Made by a program: the position numbers and the translations under genes. A stretch of 64,000 nucleotides of DNA, from contig NZ_SWLG01000001.1 in the NCBI RefSeq assembly GCF_005747095.1, positions 496,001 through 560,000 of the forward strand, read 5' to 3'. Position 1 is the first letter of the stretch. Every line of letters starts with the position of its first letter. The notes beneath the pieces were generated by a model. It ran no database searches and was not told the origin of the DNA. It was given only the letters and a program-made list of their open reading frames with translations. The DNA is from Exobacillus caeni. Lineage in GTDB: Bacteria > Bacillota > Bacilli > Bacillales > Guptibacillaceae. Shown in pieces: positions 47,277 through 56,126 of the stretch.

Positions 47277-48427
47277 GATTTCCTATCATAGTAAACATTA
47301 ATAACATAGTTGATCGGAGCATCTGAATTTGTAGGAACTTCATATACATCTAAATCTACTCCAGGGTAACCAAATTTTATCTCACTATGTTGAGGGTTCC
47401 CTTTGATTTGAACATTGCCATCCACGATTAATCCCTTTTTAAAATCCACATTAACTTTATCATTAATCGATATATCTCCATCAATAAAAACTATCTTGTT
47501 AAATACCATGTCTTCATCCAAATCAAAATTACCACTTATATAAACTGGAAAGTTACAAAAATTATTGGTACAATCCGCAAATAGCTCTTCTATATTATTT
47601 TCAGAGGTTCCATACATTTTCCCAATACCATACTCACCTGCTTTAAAGGCGTTATGTATATAATCAAAGGATAATGTAGGGACGAATTCTTGATCAAGAT
47701 TTTCAGCCGGTATAGGAACTTTATCAGGTTCATTTTCACATTGATCGCAATTGTTATATTTTAATTTAATGCTATCTGATACAAGAATTTCCTTGTTCCC
47801 ATTTCCTGGATTGAACGTTAAGTTGTTAGCAGCTCCGTTCCCATAAAAGAATGTGTTTCCCATTTTTACTTCAACAGTGCCATTGCTCCATAATGCATGT
47901 GACAAGGATACTGAATTATACTTAATTGTTGTAACAGCATTTATTGTTTTGGAGACTCCTTTGTTTCCACTATTACAAGTAAGCGTGTTATTTTCATATA
48001 CGATAAAATCATTTGTAGGACAGCTTAAACCAGTACTTTTTATATTCCACTTTTGGTCATTTGAACTAGTTAAATTTAAAATAAAACCTTTATTTTTTTC
48101 AATACAACGAACACCCATTATTTGGTTAATATTTTGATTAAGATTTGTAGGAGATTCACAATTCTGTAAGTTAGTTGGACGGTTTAAAACAGTACTTTCT
48201 AACGAATTTAATGCTTGCTTTTTAAAACTTGCACTGAATTGCTTATAAAATAAGGCCATTCCCATCTCTGCTAAATCCGTTGCTTGAACAGACGCTTCTC
48301 GTACTTTCAGCTGCTTAGCATTATTTATGTTTGAACCAATTAATGAAAGCCCCAAAACAGTAAAAATAAGAATAGTTAGTAGAGTAACAAGCAAGGCTGC
48401 TCCTTTTTGGTTATGTATGTACTTCAA
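47267..48427 (-). CDS. PilX/GspK-like minor prepilin, cysteine-rich
   Basis: 386 residues, third gene of the minus-strand cassette. An eight-residue basic leader ends in KG before AALLVTLLTI, the class III prepilin cleavage site and hydrophobic helix; position 5 of the mature protein is Val, not Glu, as in tip pseudopilins (PilX/GspK). The ectodomain contains eight cysteines (two as CDQC), unusual for an exported Bacillus protein. The C-terminal part has short repeated strands (IVFIDGDISIND, LIVDGNVQIKG) suggesting a beta-helix. It overlaps the gene before it by four bases. Probable tip or adhesive subunit (inference). Confidence 0.8.
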   Translation of the reverse strand: MKYIHNQKGAALLVTLLTILIFTVLGLSLIGSNINNAKQLKVREASVQATDLAEMGMALFYKQFSASFKKQALNSLESTVLNRPTNLQNCESPTNLNQNINQIMGVRCIEKNKGFILNLTSSNDQKWNIKSTGLSCPTNDFIVYENNTLTCNSGNKGVSKTINAVTTIKYNSVSLSHALWSNGTVEVKMGNTFFYGNGAANNLTFNPGNGNKEILVSDSIKLKYNNCDQCENEPDKVPIPAENLDQEFVPTLSFDYIHNAFKAGEYGIGKMYGTSENNIEELFADCTNNFCNFPVYISGNFDLDEDMVFNKIVFIDGDISINDKVNVDFKKGLIVDGNVQIKGNPQHSEIKFGYPGVDLDVYEVPTNSDAPINYVINVYYDRKSQK

Positions 48428-48912
48428 TTTTCATCACCATCCCACTGATAAAGAAAAGTACTTGAAACGGATAGAGTGTGAGATGAACTATCCTTAACTA
48501 CCAGGTTGACACTTAATCTTCGTAAATTGTGCTTAACTGTTTTTTTGCTTGAAAAAGGAATGTCACTATCGCTAAAATACTCCCCTTCGAAAGTAGATTT
48601 CTCGTAGGAAAAGTTTTCATTTGAGATTTTGGTTCCGTTCAACTTTACAATTCCGTTATTGATTTCCAGAAAGATTTCAGGATCGTATTCATTACGTGCT
48701 TTGTTTTTCTCTTCCTGGTAAAACGCATTAGAAATTTGCTCCATAACATAATCAGCATCTTGTCTGGCTAACACTTTTGTATTTTCTCTATCTAATCTTG
48801 TTAACCCATTAATAAAAACACTATAAATCATTGTTATAATTATTCCTGATATTGCAAGGGTCAGTAATAACTCAATTAGAGTAAAGCCTTTTGAATCCTT
48901 AAGAACCTTCAA
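48424..48912 (-). CDS. Minor prepilin, PilW/GspJ-like
   Basis: 162 residues. Leader MKVLKDSKG precedes FTLIELLLTLAISG, a perfect prepilin peptidase site with Glu5. The ectodomain is short and beta-rich without cysteines. TTG start seven bases after AGGGGGAT. Middle gene of the minus-strand pilin cassette. Assignment to PilW/GspJ type is by position and size only. Confidence 0.82.
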   Translation of the reverse strand: MKVLKDSKGFTLIELLLTLAISGIIITMIYSVFINGLTRLDRENTKVLARQDADYVMEQISNAFYQEEKNKARNEYDPEIFLEINNGIVKLNGTKISNENFSYEKSTFEGEYFSDSDIPFSSKKTVKHNLRRLSVNLVVKDSSSHTLSVSSTFLYQWDGDEN

Positions 48913-48926
48913 CTTAATCCCCCTTA

Positions 48927-49412
48927 CTATGGAAAGTAATATCCATAAGTTTCAGCGATACTTGAATTATTATAATAGACTTTAACTGTCACTGGGTAAC
49001 TTTGAACTAGGTCTCCATTTAATGAAGGGGGTGCTTCTTTAATATATCTCCATATCTTAAACTGAGAAAAAGACTCTGATAAATCTGTGCAATATGTATA
49101 ACCTGTTTCTGGTGAACCTGAGCATTGGCTTAACAATTCTTTGTATCGGTCATAATAGTTCTGATCTATATTGTTGTTACTGTTGCTCATGGCATTTTTA
49201 AACTCTTCAATTTCCATTTCATCTATAGCCGTTGTTATTTCTAGATGCTTCCTCGCAAGATTAATCGCTTCAAGCTTTCTCTCATTTTTTTCTGAATAAT
49301 TGCTCCCCTGTACAAATAATCCGGCAAAAGTTAGTAAAATAACAGTTAATAAAGTTAAGGATAATAATACCTCTACTAAAGTAATCCCATCATTCTTTAA
49401 AAAATTTGTCAT
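48927..49412 (-). CDS. Minor prepilin, PilV/GspI-like
   Basis: 161 residues. Leader MTNFLKNDG precedes ITLVEVLLSLTLLT with Glu5; the NLARKHLE stretch is typical of GspI/PilV-type minor pilins (usually ARxxLE). Two cysteines (SQCSG and YTYCTD) could form one disulfide. First gene of the minus-strand cassette; ATG after GAGGGAGAT. It is divergent from the main pil operon, with a TATAAT between them on the minus strand. Confidence 0.82.
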   Translation of the reverse strand: MTNFLKNDGITLVEVLLSLTLLTVILLTFAGLFVQGSNYSEKNERKLEAINLARKHLEITTAIDEMEIEEFKNAMSNSNNNIDQNYYDRYKELLSQCSGSPETGYTYCTDLSESFSQFKIWRYIKEAPPSLNGDLVQSYPVTVKVYYNNSSIAETYGYYFP

Positions 49413-49535
49413 GGATCTCCCTCTCGAAATCTTGTATTACCTTTTCTTTTAAGTAGCTTTATTATACAATATTCAACAAGAATATAGGTCGATTTTAGTA
49501 GATTTTGGTTTTAAAAGGAAAAGTTGGGGTGAAAA

Positions 49536-50300
49536 TTGTTGAAGGTTGTTTTTATGATAATTAGTACTTTAATCTTAGTCCCTCTGCTTTTGTTGTTTCC
49601 ATTTGGACAAGATAAAAAAGCCCGTTTGATTCTTGGAGGGTGCTCTGTTTTATTATCTGGTCTATTTTTAGCTCTCACAACCATTTATTCCGTTTGGATG
49701 TCTATTATTCTATTATTCGCAGCTGTTTTTTCCATTTCTTATCTCTATACTAAGCATTATAATTTCAATCATGCAGCTATTGCAGGTGAAGAGAATTCTT
49801 TGCTCGTTTATAAAACAGAAAACCATTTTTCGGAAAGTCGGAATGACATCTCTTCAAAAGAAGATGATGATCTGGCATACCACCAGAATGAGACTGGAAG
49901 TAGTGATTACCAGGAAGAAGATTTTGAGTACCGTAATGATAAAAGGGACCGTTCGCTTGAGTCTATTACACTAGAAGAACTTGAGGAATTGGAAGAACTC
50001 ACATTAAATGACAGTCAAGAACTTGATTTAGAGGAGTCTGAGATTACTGAAAAAACACAAAAAGAAGATGGATATGATCTCACCGGCATAGAAGAAGGAG
50101 TTACAGTTTTTGAGACTGATGAAAAAGAAAAAGCAGATCCAGAAGAAATGACAAGAGAAGAAGTGATGAGGCTTTTGTTTGAAGAGAACGATAACTGGAT
50201 TGTAGAAGAAGAAAAGGTTAATCATAAAGTAGATAAAAAAAGAACCGAACAAAGCAAACCGGTAGGAGAAATAGAGAAACTTGAGGAACTTTCATTTTAG
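49536..50300 (+). CDS. Unknown acidic membrane protein heading the pil operon
   Basis: About 254 residues: two to three N-terminal membrane helices (about 2-22, 29-50, 54-70) and a very acidic cytoplasmic tail (LESITLEELEELEELTL, PEEMTREEVMRLLFEEN). No known domain was recognised. Start is one of two adjacent TTGs after GGGGTG. It lies 47 bases before the VanW-like gene and reads in the same direction as pilBTC. A role in pilus control or anchoring is only a guess from position. Confidence 0.75.
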   Translation: MLKVVFMIISTLILVPLLLLFPFGQDKKARLILGGCSVLLSGLFLALTTIYSVWMSIILLFAAVFSISYLYTKHYNFNHAAIAGEENSLLVYKTENHFSESRNDISSKEDDDLAYHQNETGSSDYQEEDFEYRNDKRDRSLESITLEELEELEELTLNDSQELDLEESEITEKTQKEDGYDLTGIEEGVTVFETDEKEKADPEEMTREEVMRLLFEENDNWIVEEEKVNHKVDKKRTEQSKPVGEIEKLEELSF

Positions 50301-50346
50301 AAAAATCGTTTTTCCTTAATTTTATTTCGTATCGCTTATAGGGGGC

Positions 50347-51732
50347 ATGGAGATTTTGTCTCAATTCCATACAAGTATGCTGAAGAACTTTACTGTCATT
50401 ATAGCCTGCACTTCTTTTATTTTGGGATTAACGTTTTCAGGTGCTACCGGTTATATATATGTTTTTGGAGAGGAAAAAATAGCGGAGAATACTACTGTTG
50501 GACCGGTGAATGTTGGAAACCTTACTTATGAAGAGGCCAGAGAAAGGTTAGCTGAAGAAGTGAGTGCATGGAAAGCAACAAACCAGGTTACACTTGTTTA
50601 CCTGGAGAAAAAGATAGCCTTGAGCCCTAATTTATGGGTATTCGATTTTGAACAAAGCCTTCAGCTTTCGAATGGCAGAAGTAGTTCGCCATTCATTGTC
50701 ACAGTAGATGAAGAAGAGTTGGCTCGTTTGATTAAAGAGGAACTGCAGTATACAGAAGCGCTGGATATCAAGGGGTTATCTATTGAGTTAATAGAAGCGG
50801 CCGCAGGTCTGGTAAGTGAGAAAAGAGACGTTAGTATTATGCCTTACGTTTCAGGCACGGAGGAATCCTCTCTGGTAGCAGAAGGAAAACTTAATGGCTT
50901 TACAACCGCTGTTTTACTTCCAGAGTTAGCAGAAACCTTAAATGGGAATGTTATAGATCCCAAAGAAACTTTTTCCTTGCTAACGTTTTTAAAAGAAAAT
51001 CAGTATGAAGGAAAAGACTCCCAAAGTCTTTCATTATTGGCTTCTGGTTTATACCAGGCGGTGTTACAGACAAACTTCGATATTATAGAGCGACATGCAC
51101 CTGAGAGAGAAGTGGATTTTGGAGAAATGGGCATGAATGCTGCTCTAGTGCCTGATCAACAGGATCTCGTGTTTCACAATCCTAACTATACAGCATATAC
51201 GATAAAGGCAGAGGCAACTTCAAATTCGTTATCAATTAAAATTATGGGGTATCCGTTAGCTTATACATATGACATAAAGACAGAGAAAAAAGAACTTATG
51301 CCAAGAACGACCATTCGCTATTCTTCAGATCTTATGCCCGATCAAAAAGTGGTGGTTGATGAAGGGGAAAAAGGATATTCTGTTACCACTTATCGCTTGC
51401 TCTATGATAGTGTAAAGGATTTGATAGATAAGAGAATCGTTTCTGAAGATTATATTTCACCTGCTCCCCGTATTGAACGTCGCGGATACCCGATCGATGC
51501 TACTGAGGTCCCATCAGAGATGGAAGGAACGAGTAACACAGATTCCGGGAATGAAAACGATAACCTAAGTGACGAAAACAGTGGTACATATGAAACAGAA
51601 GAAATAACGGATACTGAAACAGATTACGAGCCAAACAACAACTCAGATAATAATGATGATCCTATTTTAGATGATAACGGAGAACCGATCAAAGGAATGG
51701 AGGACATGCTACCTGATGAGACAGACTCGTAA
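50347..51732 (+). CDS. VanW-like secreted/membrane protein
   Basis: About 461 residues. One N-terminal hydrophobic segment (about 15-38) exports or anchors it; a peptidoglycan-binding-like region with VGNLTYEEARERLAEEV follows, then a VanW domain (about 200-320: DPKETFSLL, LASGLYQAVLQTNFDIIERH, DLVFHNPNYTAYTIKA), and a Ser/Asp/Asn-rich acidic tail. The usual VanW GGGxCQ-type segment is degenerate. ATG lies one base after AGGGGG, so the TTG at 50356 may be the real start. It overlaps pilB by 17 bases. Likely acts in the cell wall, perhaps for pilus passage (inference). Confidence 0.8.
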   Translation: MEILSQFHTSMLKNFTVIIACTSFILGLTFSGATGYIYVFGEEKIAENTTVGPVNVGNLTYEEARERLAEEVSAWKATNQVTLVYLEKKIALSPNLWVFDFEQSLQLSNGRSSSPFIVTVDEEELARLIKEELQYTEALDIKGLSIELIEAAAGLVSEKRDVSIMPYVSGTEESSLVAEGKLNGFTTAVLLPELAETLNGNVIDPKETFSLLTFLKENQYEGKDSQSLSLLASGLYQAVLQTNFDIIERHAPEREVDFGEMGMNAALVPDQQDLVFHNPNYTAYTIKAEATSNSLSIKIMGYPLAYTYDIKTEKKELMPRTTIRYSSDLMPDQKVVVDEGEKGYSVTTYRLLYDSVKDLIDKRIVSEDYISPAPRIERRGYPIDATEVPSEMEGTSNTDSGNENDNLSDENSGTYETEEITDTETDYEPNNNSDNNDDPILDDNGEPIKGMEDMLPDETDS

Positions 51733-53380
51733 AAAACTCGGTGATTTGTTAGTCGAGATGGAGGTTATTACCCATGATCAGCTAAATGACGCACTAAAGG
51801 AAAAAGAAAGAGATCAGAAACTTGGTGATGTCCTAGTAAATCTGGGTTATGTAACAGAACAGCAGTTAATCGAGGTGTTGGAGTACCAGCTTGGAATTCC
51901 GCATGTGAGCTTATATAATTACCAAATTGATTCTTCAGTAACTAATATAGTCCCAATGGATATCGCTAAACGTTATAATCTTATGCCTTTAAAAATTGAT
52001 CGGAGTAAATTACTCGTTGCGATGACGGACCCGATGGATTTTTTTGCAATTGAAGATCTGCGTCTTTCCACAGGATTTCAAATAGAGAGTGTAATCGCTA
52101 CGAAAGATGATGTTATTAAGGCTATTAATAAGTATTATGAAATTGACGATAGCATGGATGAACTGATGAGTGAGATTCCGGAACGTTCTGTAAGTTTAGA
52201 TGAAGGGCGAATAACAAACGAAGACTCTCCTGTAGTGAGGTTAGTTAATCAAATTATTCAAAACGCGGTCCAAAGCAGGGCAAGTGATATCCATTTTGAT
52301 CCACAGGAAACTAAAATCAATATTCGTTACCGTATTGATGGCATGTTACGTACTGAGCGAACGCTTCCAAAGCATATGCAAAGCTTTTTAATCGCACGGG
52401 TTAAAATAATGGCCAACCTGAACATAACAGAAAAACGTGTTCCCCAGGATGGAAGGATCCAGGTTAACCTGGATTACCGTCCGGTTGACTTGCGAGTTTC
52501 AACCTTGCCTACGGTATACGGTGAAAAAATCGTATTGAGAATTCTAGATCTCGGAAATGCGATGAATCAAATAGAAAAACTTGATTTTAATAAAGTGAAC
52601 TATACCCGCTTTTTAAAGATGATCGACAAGCCAAGTGGCATAGTATTAATTACAGGACCAACCGGTTCTGGAAAATCATCTACTTTGTACGCTTCGTTAA
52701 ACAAATTGAACAGAGAAGAGACAAATATTATTACCATTGAGGATCCAGTAGAGTACCGTCTTGAGGGTATTAACCAGATTCAAATCAATCCGAATGTAGG
52801 GTTAACTTTTGCTTCTGGATTGCGTTCCATTCTTCGGCAAGATCCGGATGTAGTGATGGTTGGGGAAATTCGCGATAGTGAAACCGCTGAGATTGCTGTG
52901 AGGGCTTCATTAACTGGGCATCTTGTTTTAAGTACGTTACATACGAATGATTCGATTGCAACGATTGCAAGGTTAATAGATATGGGAGTCGAGCCTTTTC
53001 TTGTCGCTTCCTCATTATCAGGTATAGTTGCCCAGCGTTTGGTCCGCCGGGTATGCCGGGATTGCAGTAAGCAAGAGGAACCGACTGTAAGGGAAAAAGA
53101 GATCTTTAAAAAGAGAGGTATGGAAATTACCAGAGTAATTCGTGGAAAAGGGTGCGGAAATTGTAATATGACGGGTTACAAAGGCAGGATCGCCGTTCAA
53201 GAGGTATTATTGATCGATGACCATATACAGAAAATGATCATGAACAATGCTCCGATGAAGGAAATTCGACAATATGCTGTTTCATCCGGAACGCTCTTTT
53301 TAATAGATGACGGATTGCTGAAAGTGAAAAAAGGCTTAACAACAACAGAAGAAGTATTACGTGTATCAACACTAGAGTAG
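51716..53380 (+). CDS. pilB: Type IV pilus extension ATPase PilB
   Basis: 554 residues of the GspE/PilB family, cytoplasmic motor for pilus assembly. The N-terminal region has two tandem MshEN-like motifs (KLGDLLVEMEVITHDQL and KLGDVLVNLGYVTEQQL, about residues 6-65). The ATPase core has Walker A GPTGSGKS (314-321) and the HLVLSTLHTND box. A zinc tetracysteine (CRDC ... GCGNC) lies near the end. The ATG at 51716 inside the end of the preceding gene gives the family length. First gene of pilBTC. Confidence 0.94.
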   Translation: MRQTRKKLGDLLVEMEVITHDQLNDALKEKERDQKLGDVLVNLGYVTEQQLIEVLEYQLGIPHVSLYNYQIDSSVTNIVPMDIAKRYNLMPLKIDRSKLLVAMTDPMDFFAIEDLRLSTGFQIESVIATKDDVIKAINKYYEIDDSMDELMSEIPERSVSLDEGRITNEDSPVVRLVNQIIQNAVQSRASDIHFDPQETKINIRYRIDGMLRTERTLPKHMQSFLIARVKIMANLNITEKRVPQDGRIQVNLDYRPVDLRVSTLPTVYGEKIVLRILDLGNAMNQIEKLDFNKVNYTRFLKMIDKPSGIVLITGPTGSGKSSTLYASLNKLNREETNIITIEDPVEYRLEGINQIQINPNVGLTFASGLRSILRQDPDVVMVGEIRDSETAEIAVRASLTGHLVLSTLHTNDSIATIARLIDMGVEPFLVASSLSGIVAQRLVRRVCRDCSKQEEPTVREKEIFKKRGMEITRVIRGKGCGNCNMTGYKGRIAVQEVLLIDDHIQKMIMNNAPMKEIRQYAVSSGTLFLIDDGLLKVKKGLTTTEEVLRVSTLE

Positions 53381-53389
53381 GTGACTGTG

Positions 53390-54427
53390 ATGAAAGAGAA
53401 AATTGAAAGGCTACTTCAGGTTGCATATCAATCAAATGCTTCAGACATGCATTTAACAGTCGGTGTACCACCGATAGTACGTCTGAATGGAGACCTTAAA
53501 CGATATGGAAAAGATCCTCTTTTACCTGAAGAAACAGAAGGGATGGCAAAAGCAATCATTCCTGAAGCATCGTGGGAGCAATTTTTAGAAAAAGGCGAGA
53601 TCGATTTTTCTTATGGAATTCCCGGGGTATCACGATTCCGGATCAATGCCTACCATCAGCGGAATTGCATCGCGCTAGCCATTCGGGTCATCCCGAGCAA
53701 GATTCCCAGTTTGGAGGAGCTTCAACTGCCTGAGTCCCTATTAAAGTTTGCAAAAAAGCCACAGGGACTCGTTCTTGTTACTGGGCCGACTGGAAGCGGA
53801 AAATCAACTACACTTGCTTCGTTAATAAATTATATGAATGAAAACATGAGTAAGCATATTATTACTCTTGAAGATCCAATTGAGTATCTTCATAAACATC
53901 GACGCTGTATCATTGATCAGCGAGAAATTGGTTTTGATACGAATAATTTTGCAAATGGCTTAAGAGCAGCACTTCGCCAGGACCCTGATGTGATTCTGGT
54001 GGGTGAAATGCGTGACCTTGAAACGATCGCAACTGCTATCACTGCAGCAGAAACGGGACATCTTGTTCTGGGAACTTTACATACAAGCGACGCACCCTCA
54101 ACGATCGACCGAATCATCGATGTTTTTCCGTCAAACCAGCAAACACAAATCCGAATCCAGCTTGCTTCTGTTCTAGTGGGAGTTGTTTCCCAACGATTAT
54201 TTCCGACAAATGATCGCAAAGGAAGAAGAGCTGCAATTGAATTATTGGTCAACAATTCAGCAGTCGCAAACCTGATTCGAAATGAAAAAATTCACCAGAT
54301 TAATAATGTGATGCAGACAAGCCGTTCAGAGGGGATGATGACCATGGAAATGTCGATCAAAGACTTGCTTAATAAGAAAGCAATCCTGACTGAAGCTGCC
54401 GAACCATACTTGAAAGAGGAGTACTAA
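53390..54427 (+). CDS. pilT: Type IV pilus retraction ATPase PilT
   Basis: 345 residues. Walker A GPTGSGKS (132-139), GEMRDLETIATAITAAETGH and HLVLGTLHTSDA are typical of PilT, as is the C-terminal region EKIHQINNVMQTSRSEGM. It powers pilus retraction, so the system should be capable of twitching, adhesion or DNA uptake. The ATG nine bases after the pilB stop, behind AGGTGA, is preferred over the GTG that abuts the stop. Confidence 0.95.
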   Translation: MKEKIERLLQVAYQSNASDMHLTVGVPPIVRLNGDLKRYGKDPLLPEETEGMAKAIIPEASWEQFLEKGEIDFSYGIPGVSRFRINAYHQRNCIALAIRVIPSKIPSLEELQLPESLLKFAKKPQGLVLVTGPTGSGKSTTLASLINYMNENMSKHIITLEDPIEYLHKHRRCIIDQREIGFDTNNFANGLRAALRQDPDVILVGEMRDLETIATAITAAETGHLVLGTLHTSDAPSTIDRIIDVFPSNQQTQIRIQLASVLVGVVSQRLFPTNDRKGRRAAIELLVNNSAVANLIRNEKIHQINNVMQTSRSEGMMTMEMSIKDLLNKKAILTEAAEPYLKEEY

Positions 54428-54428
54428 C

Positions 54429-55634
54429 ATGCCTCAATTTCAATATTCAGGAAGAAGCAAAGCAGGTAGAATTCAACGGGGGAAATTGATTGGTGCATCT
54501 AAAAGAGAAATTGTTTTAAAGCTACGAGAAAAAGGGATAGTCGCTATTGATATTAAAGAAGTAGAACAAACGCTGCTAAACAAAGAAATTACATTTGGCA
54601 ATCCTGTAAAGCTACAAGATTTTGTGATTTACTTGCGCCAGTTTTCAACACTTTTAAAAGCTGGAGTTACGGTTGTTAATTCCACCAACATACTTGCTAA
54701 GCAAACAGAAAGTAAAGCACTCTCAAACGCTTTAATAGCTATTGAAGAAGATCTCAGGGCTGGTAAGCCGTTATCCCACGCAGCAGCAAAACATAAAAAA
54801 ATTTTCCCGCCAATGTTTGTCAATATGGTTCTGGCAGGGGAAGTAAGCGGTAGTCTGGACGAGTCTCTCGATCGTCTGGGTGAATTTTATGAAAAACAGC
54901 ATAAAACTAGGCAAAAAGTTAAATCGGCGATGGCTTATCCAGCGATCATCGGCATCATGGCGATCGGAGTAGTCATCTTTTTGCTCACGAATGTAGTTCC
55001 AACCTTCGCATCGATGTTAGAAGATATGGGAGGAGAACTTCCGGCCCTTACAAAGTTCGTTTTATCATCAAGCGAATTTATGCAAAGCTACTGGTGGATG
55101 ACTTTTTTACTAATTGTGACCTTTGCATTATTTTTGCACATTATCAGGCAAAAACCTTCTAGTAAATATTACTTAGACTATGCTATACTCAGAGTGCCAA
55201 TATTCGGTAAAATTCTACAAAAAGCAGCGCTGGCAAGAATGACAAGAACATTAAGTTCTCTGTTTTCTAGCTCTGTACCGATATTACAGGCTATCGCCAT
55301 CGTTGAAAAAGTTGTCGGAAATGAGGTGATTGCTAGAGTACTGCGCAACTCTAGACATTCATTAGAAATCGGTAAACGCCTCACAGAGCCAATGAAGGAA
55401 CACTGGATCTTCCCGCCTCTCGTCACCCAGATGATCGCGATCGGTGAGGAAACGGGATCGCTAGATGCGATGCTAGCAAAAGTTGCAGACTTTTATGAAG
55501 ATGAAGTAGAAAACGCAACCGACCAGCTTAAAACACTCATCGAACCCTTGCTGATCGTATTTCTTGCAGTTTTAGTTGGAACTATTGTGTTAGCTATTGT
55601 CGTGCCGATGTTTGAAATCTATAAAACTATTTAA
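54429..55634 (+). CDS. pilC: Type IV pilus inner-membrane platform protein PilC
   Basis: 401 residues with two GspF domains and three to four membrane helices. Family motifs include LRQFSTLLKAGVTVV, VLAGEVSGSLDESLDRLGEF and, in the second half, MIAIGEETGSLDAML. It couples the ATPases to the pilin. Starts one base after the pilT stop, behind GAGGAG. Confidence 0.95.
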   Translation: MPQFQYSGRSKAGRIQRGKLIGASKREIVLKLREKGIVAIDIKEVEQTLLNKEITFGNPVKLQDFVIYLRQFSTLLKAGVTVVNSTNILAKQTESKALSNALIAIEEDLRAGKPLSHAAAKHKKIFPPMFVNMVLAGEVSGSLDESLDRLGEFYEKQHKTRQKVKSAMAYPAIIGIMAIGVVIFLLTNVVPTFASMLEDMGGELPALTKFVLSSSEFMQSYWWMTFLLIVTFALFLHIIRQKPSSKYYLDYAILRVPIFGKILQKAALARMTRTLSSLFSSSVPILQAIAIVEKVVGNEVIARVLRNSRHSLEIGKRLTEPMKEHWIFPPLVTQMIAIGEETGSLDAMLAKVADFYEDEVENATDQLKTLIEPLLIVFLAVLVGTIVLAIVVPMFEIYKTI

Positions 55635-55650
55635 GGGGGAGTACATAACC

Positions 55651-56049
55651 ATGTTGAAACGCTTTTTGAAAAACGAAAAAGGGTTAACTCTTATTGAACT
55701 TTTAGTTGTTATTGTTATTATGGGTATTATTGCTGCAATTGCTGTGCCTGCTGTGGGAAATATAATTGATAAGACAGATGATAAGGCGGTTGCAACTGAA
55801 GCTTTAGAAATTTTAAATGCAGCTAAGATCGATTATACGGAAAATGGTACTACCAGCTGGAAGGGGAAAGATGATGATTTAAGCGATTACATTGAGAGTG
55901 TAGATGATAATAATTGGACAGCATCTTATGATTCCGTAAATAAAGTCTTTACGATATCAAGACATGAAGCAAATCAAATTTCTGAAATAAATACTAATAA
56001 TGATAGTTCACTTACTTATAAAGAATTAACAGATTATTTAGAGAGATAG
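55651..56049 (+). CDS. Major type IV prepilin candidate
   Basis: 132 residues. Leader MLKRFLKNEKG is followed by LTLIELLVVIVIMGIIAAIA, a full prepilin site with Glu5 and the long N-terminal helix. The ectodomain is about 90 residues, acidic, without cysteine. Its place after pilC, a strong AAGGGGGAG ribosome site and the following hairpin all suggest the abundant major pilin. The ATG used gives a normal leader; the longer frame would overlap pilC. Confidence 0.9.
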   Translation: MLKRFLKNEKGLTLIELLVVIVIMGIIAAIAVPAVGNIIDKTDDKAVATEALEILNAAKIDYTENGTTSWKGKDDDLSDYIESVDDNNWTASYDSVNKVFTISRHEANQISEINTNNDSSLTYKELTDYLER

Positions 56050-56063
56050 GATGGAGTGACATC

Positions 56064-56107
56064 TCTTACAGGAGCAATTTTAGTCTGCTCCTGTAAGATA
56101 TTTTATT
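56064..56107 (+). terminator. Strong hairpin after the major pilin gene
   Basis: TCTTACAGGAGCA and TGCTCCTGTAAGA (13 perfect pairs) with a nine-base loop, then TATTTTATT. It would reduce read-through to pilD and stabilise pilin mRNA; downstream pil genes have no clear promoter of their own. Confidence 0.85.
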
Positions 56108-56126
56108 ATGCTAAGGGATGACTCAT

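Noticed and set aside
47267-49412. Insertion sequence or prophage as source of the AT-rich cassette
   Set aside because: No transposase, integrase or terminal repeats; all three genes are pilin-like and fit the locus.
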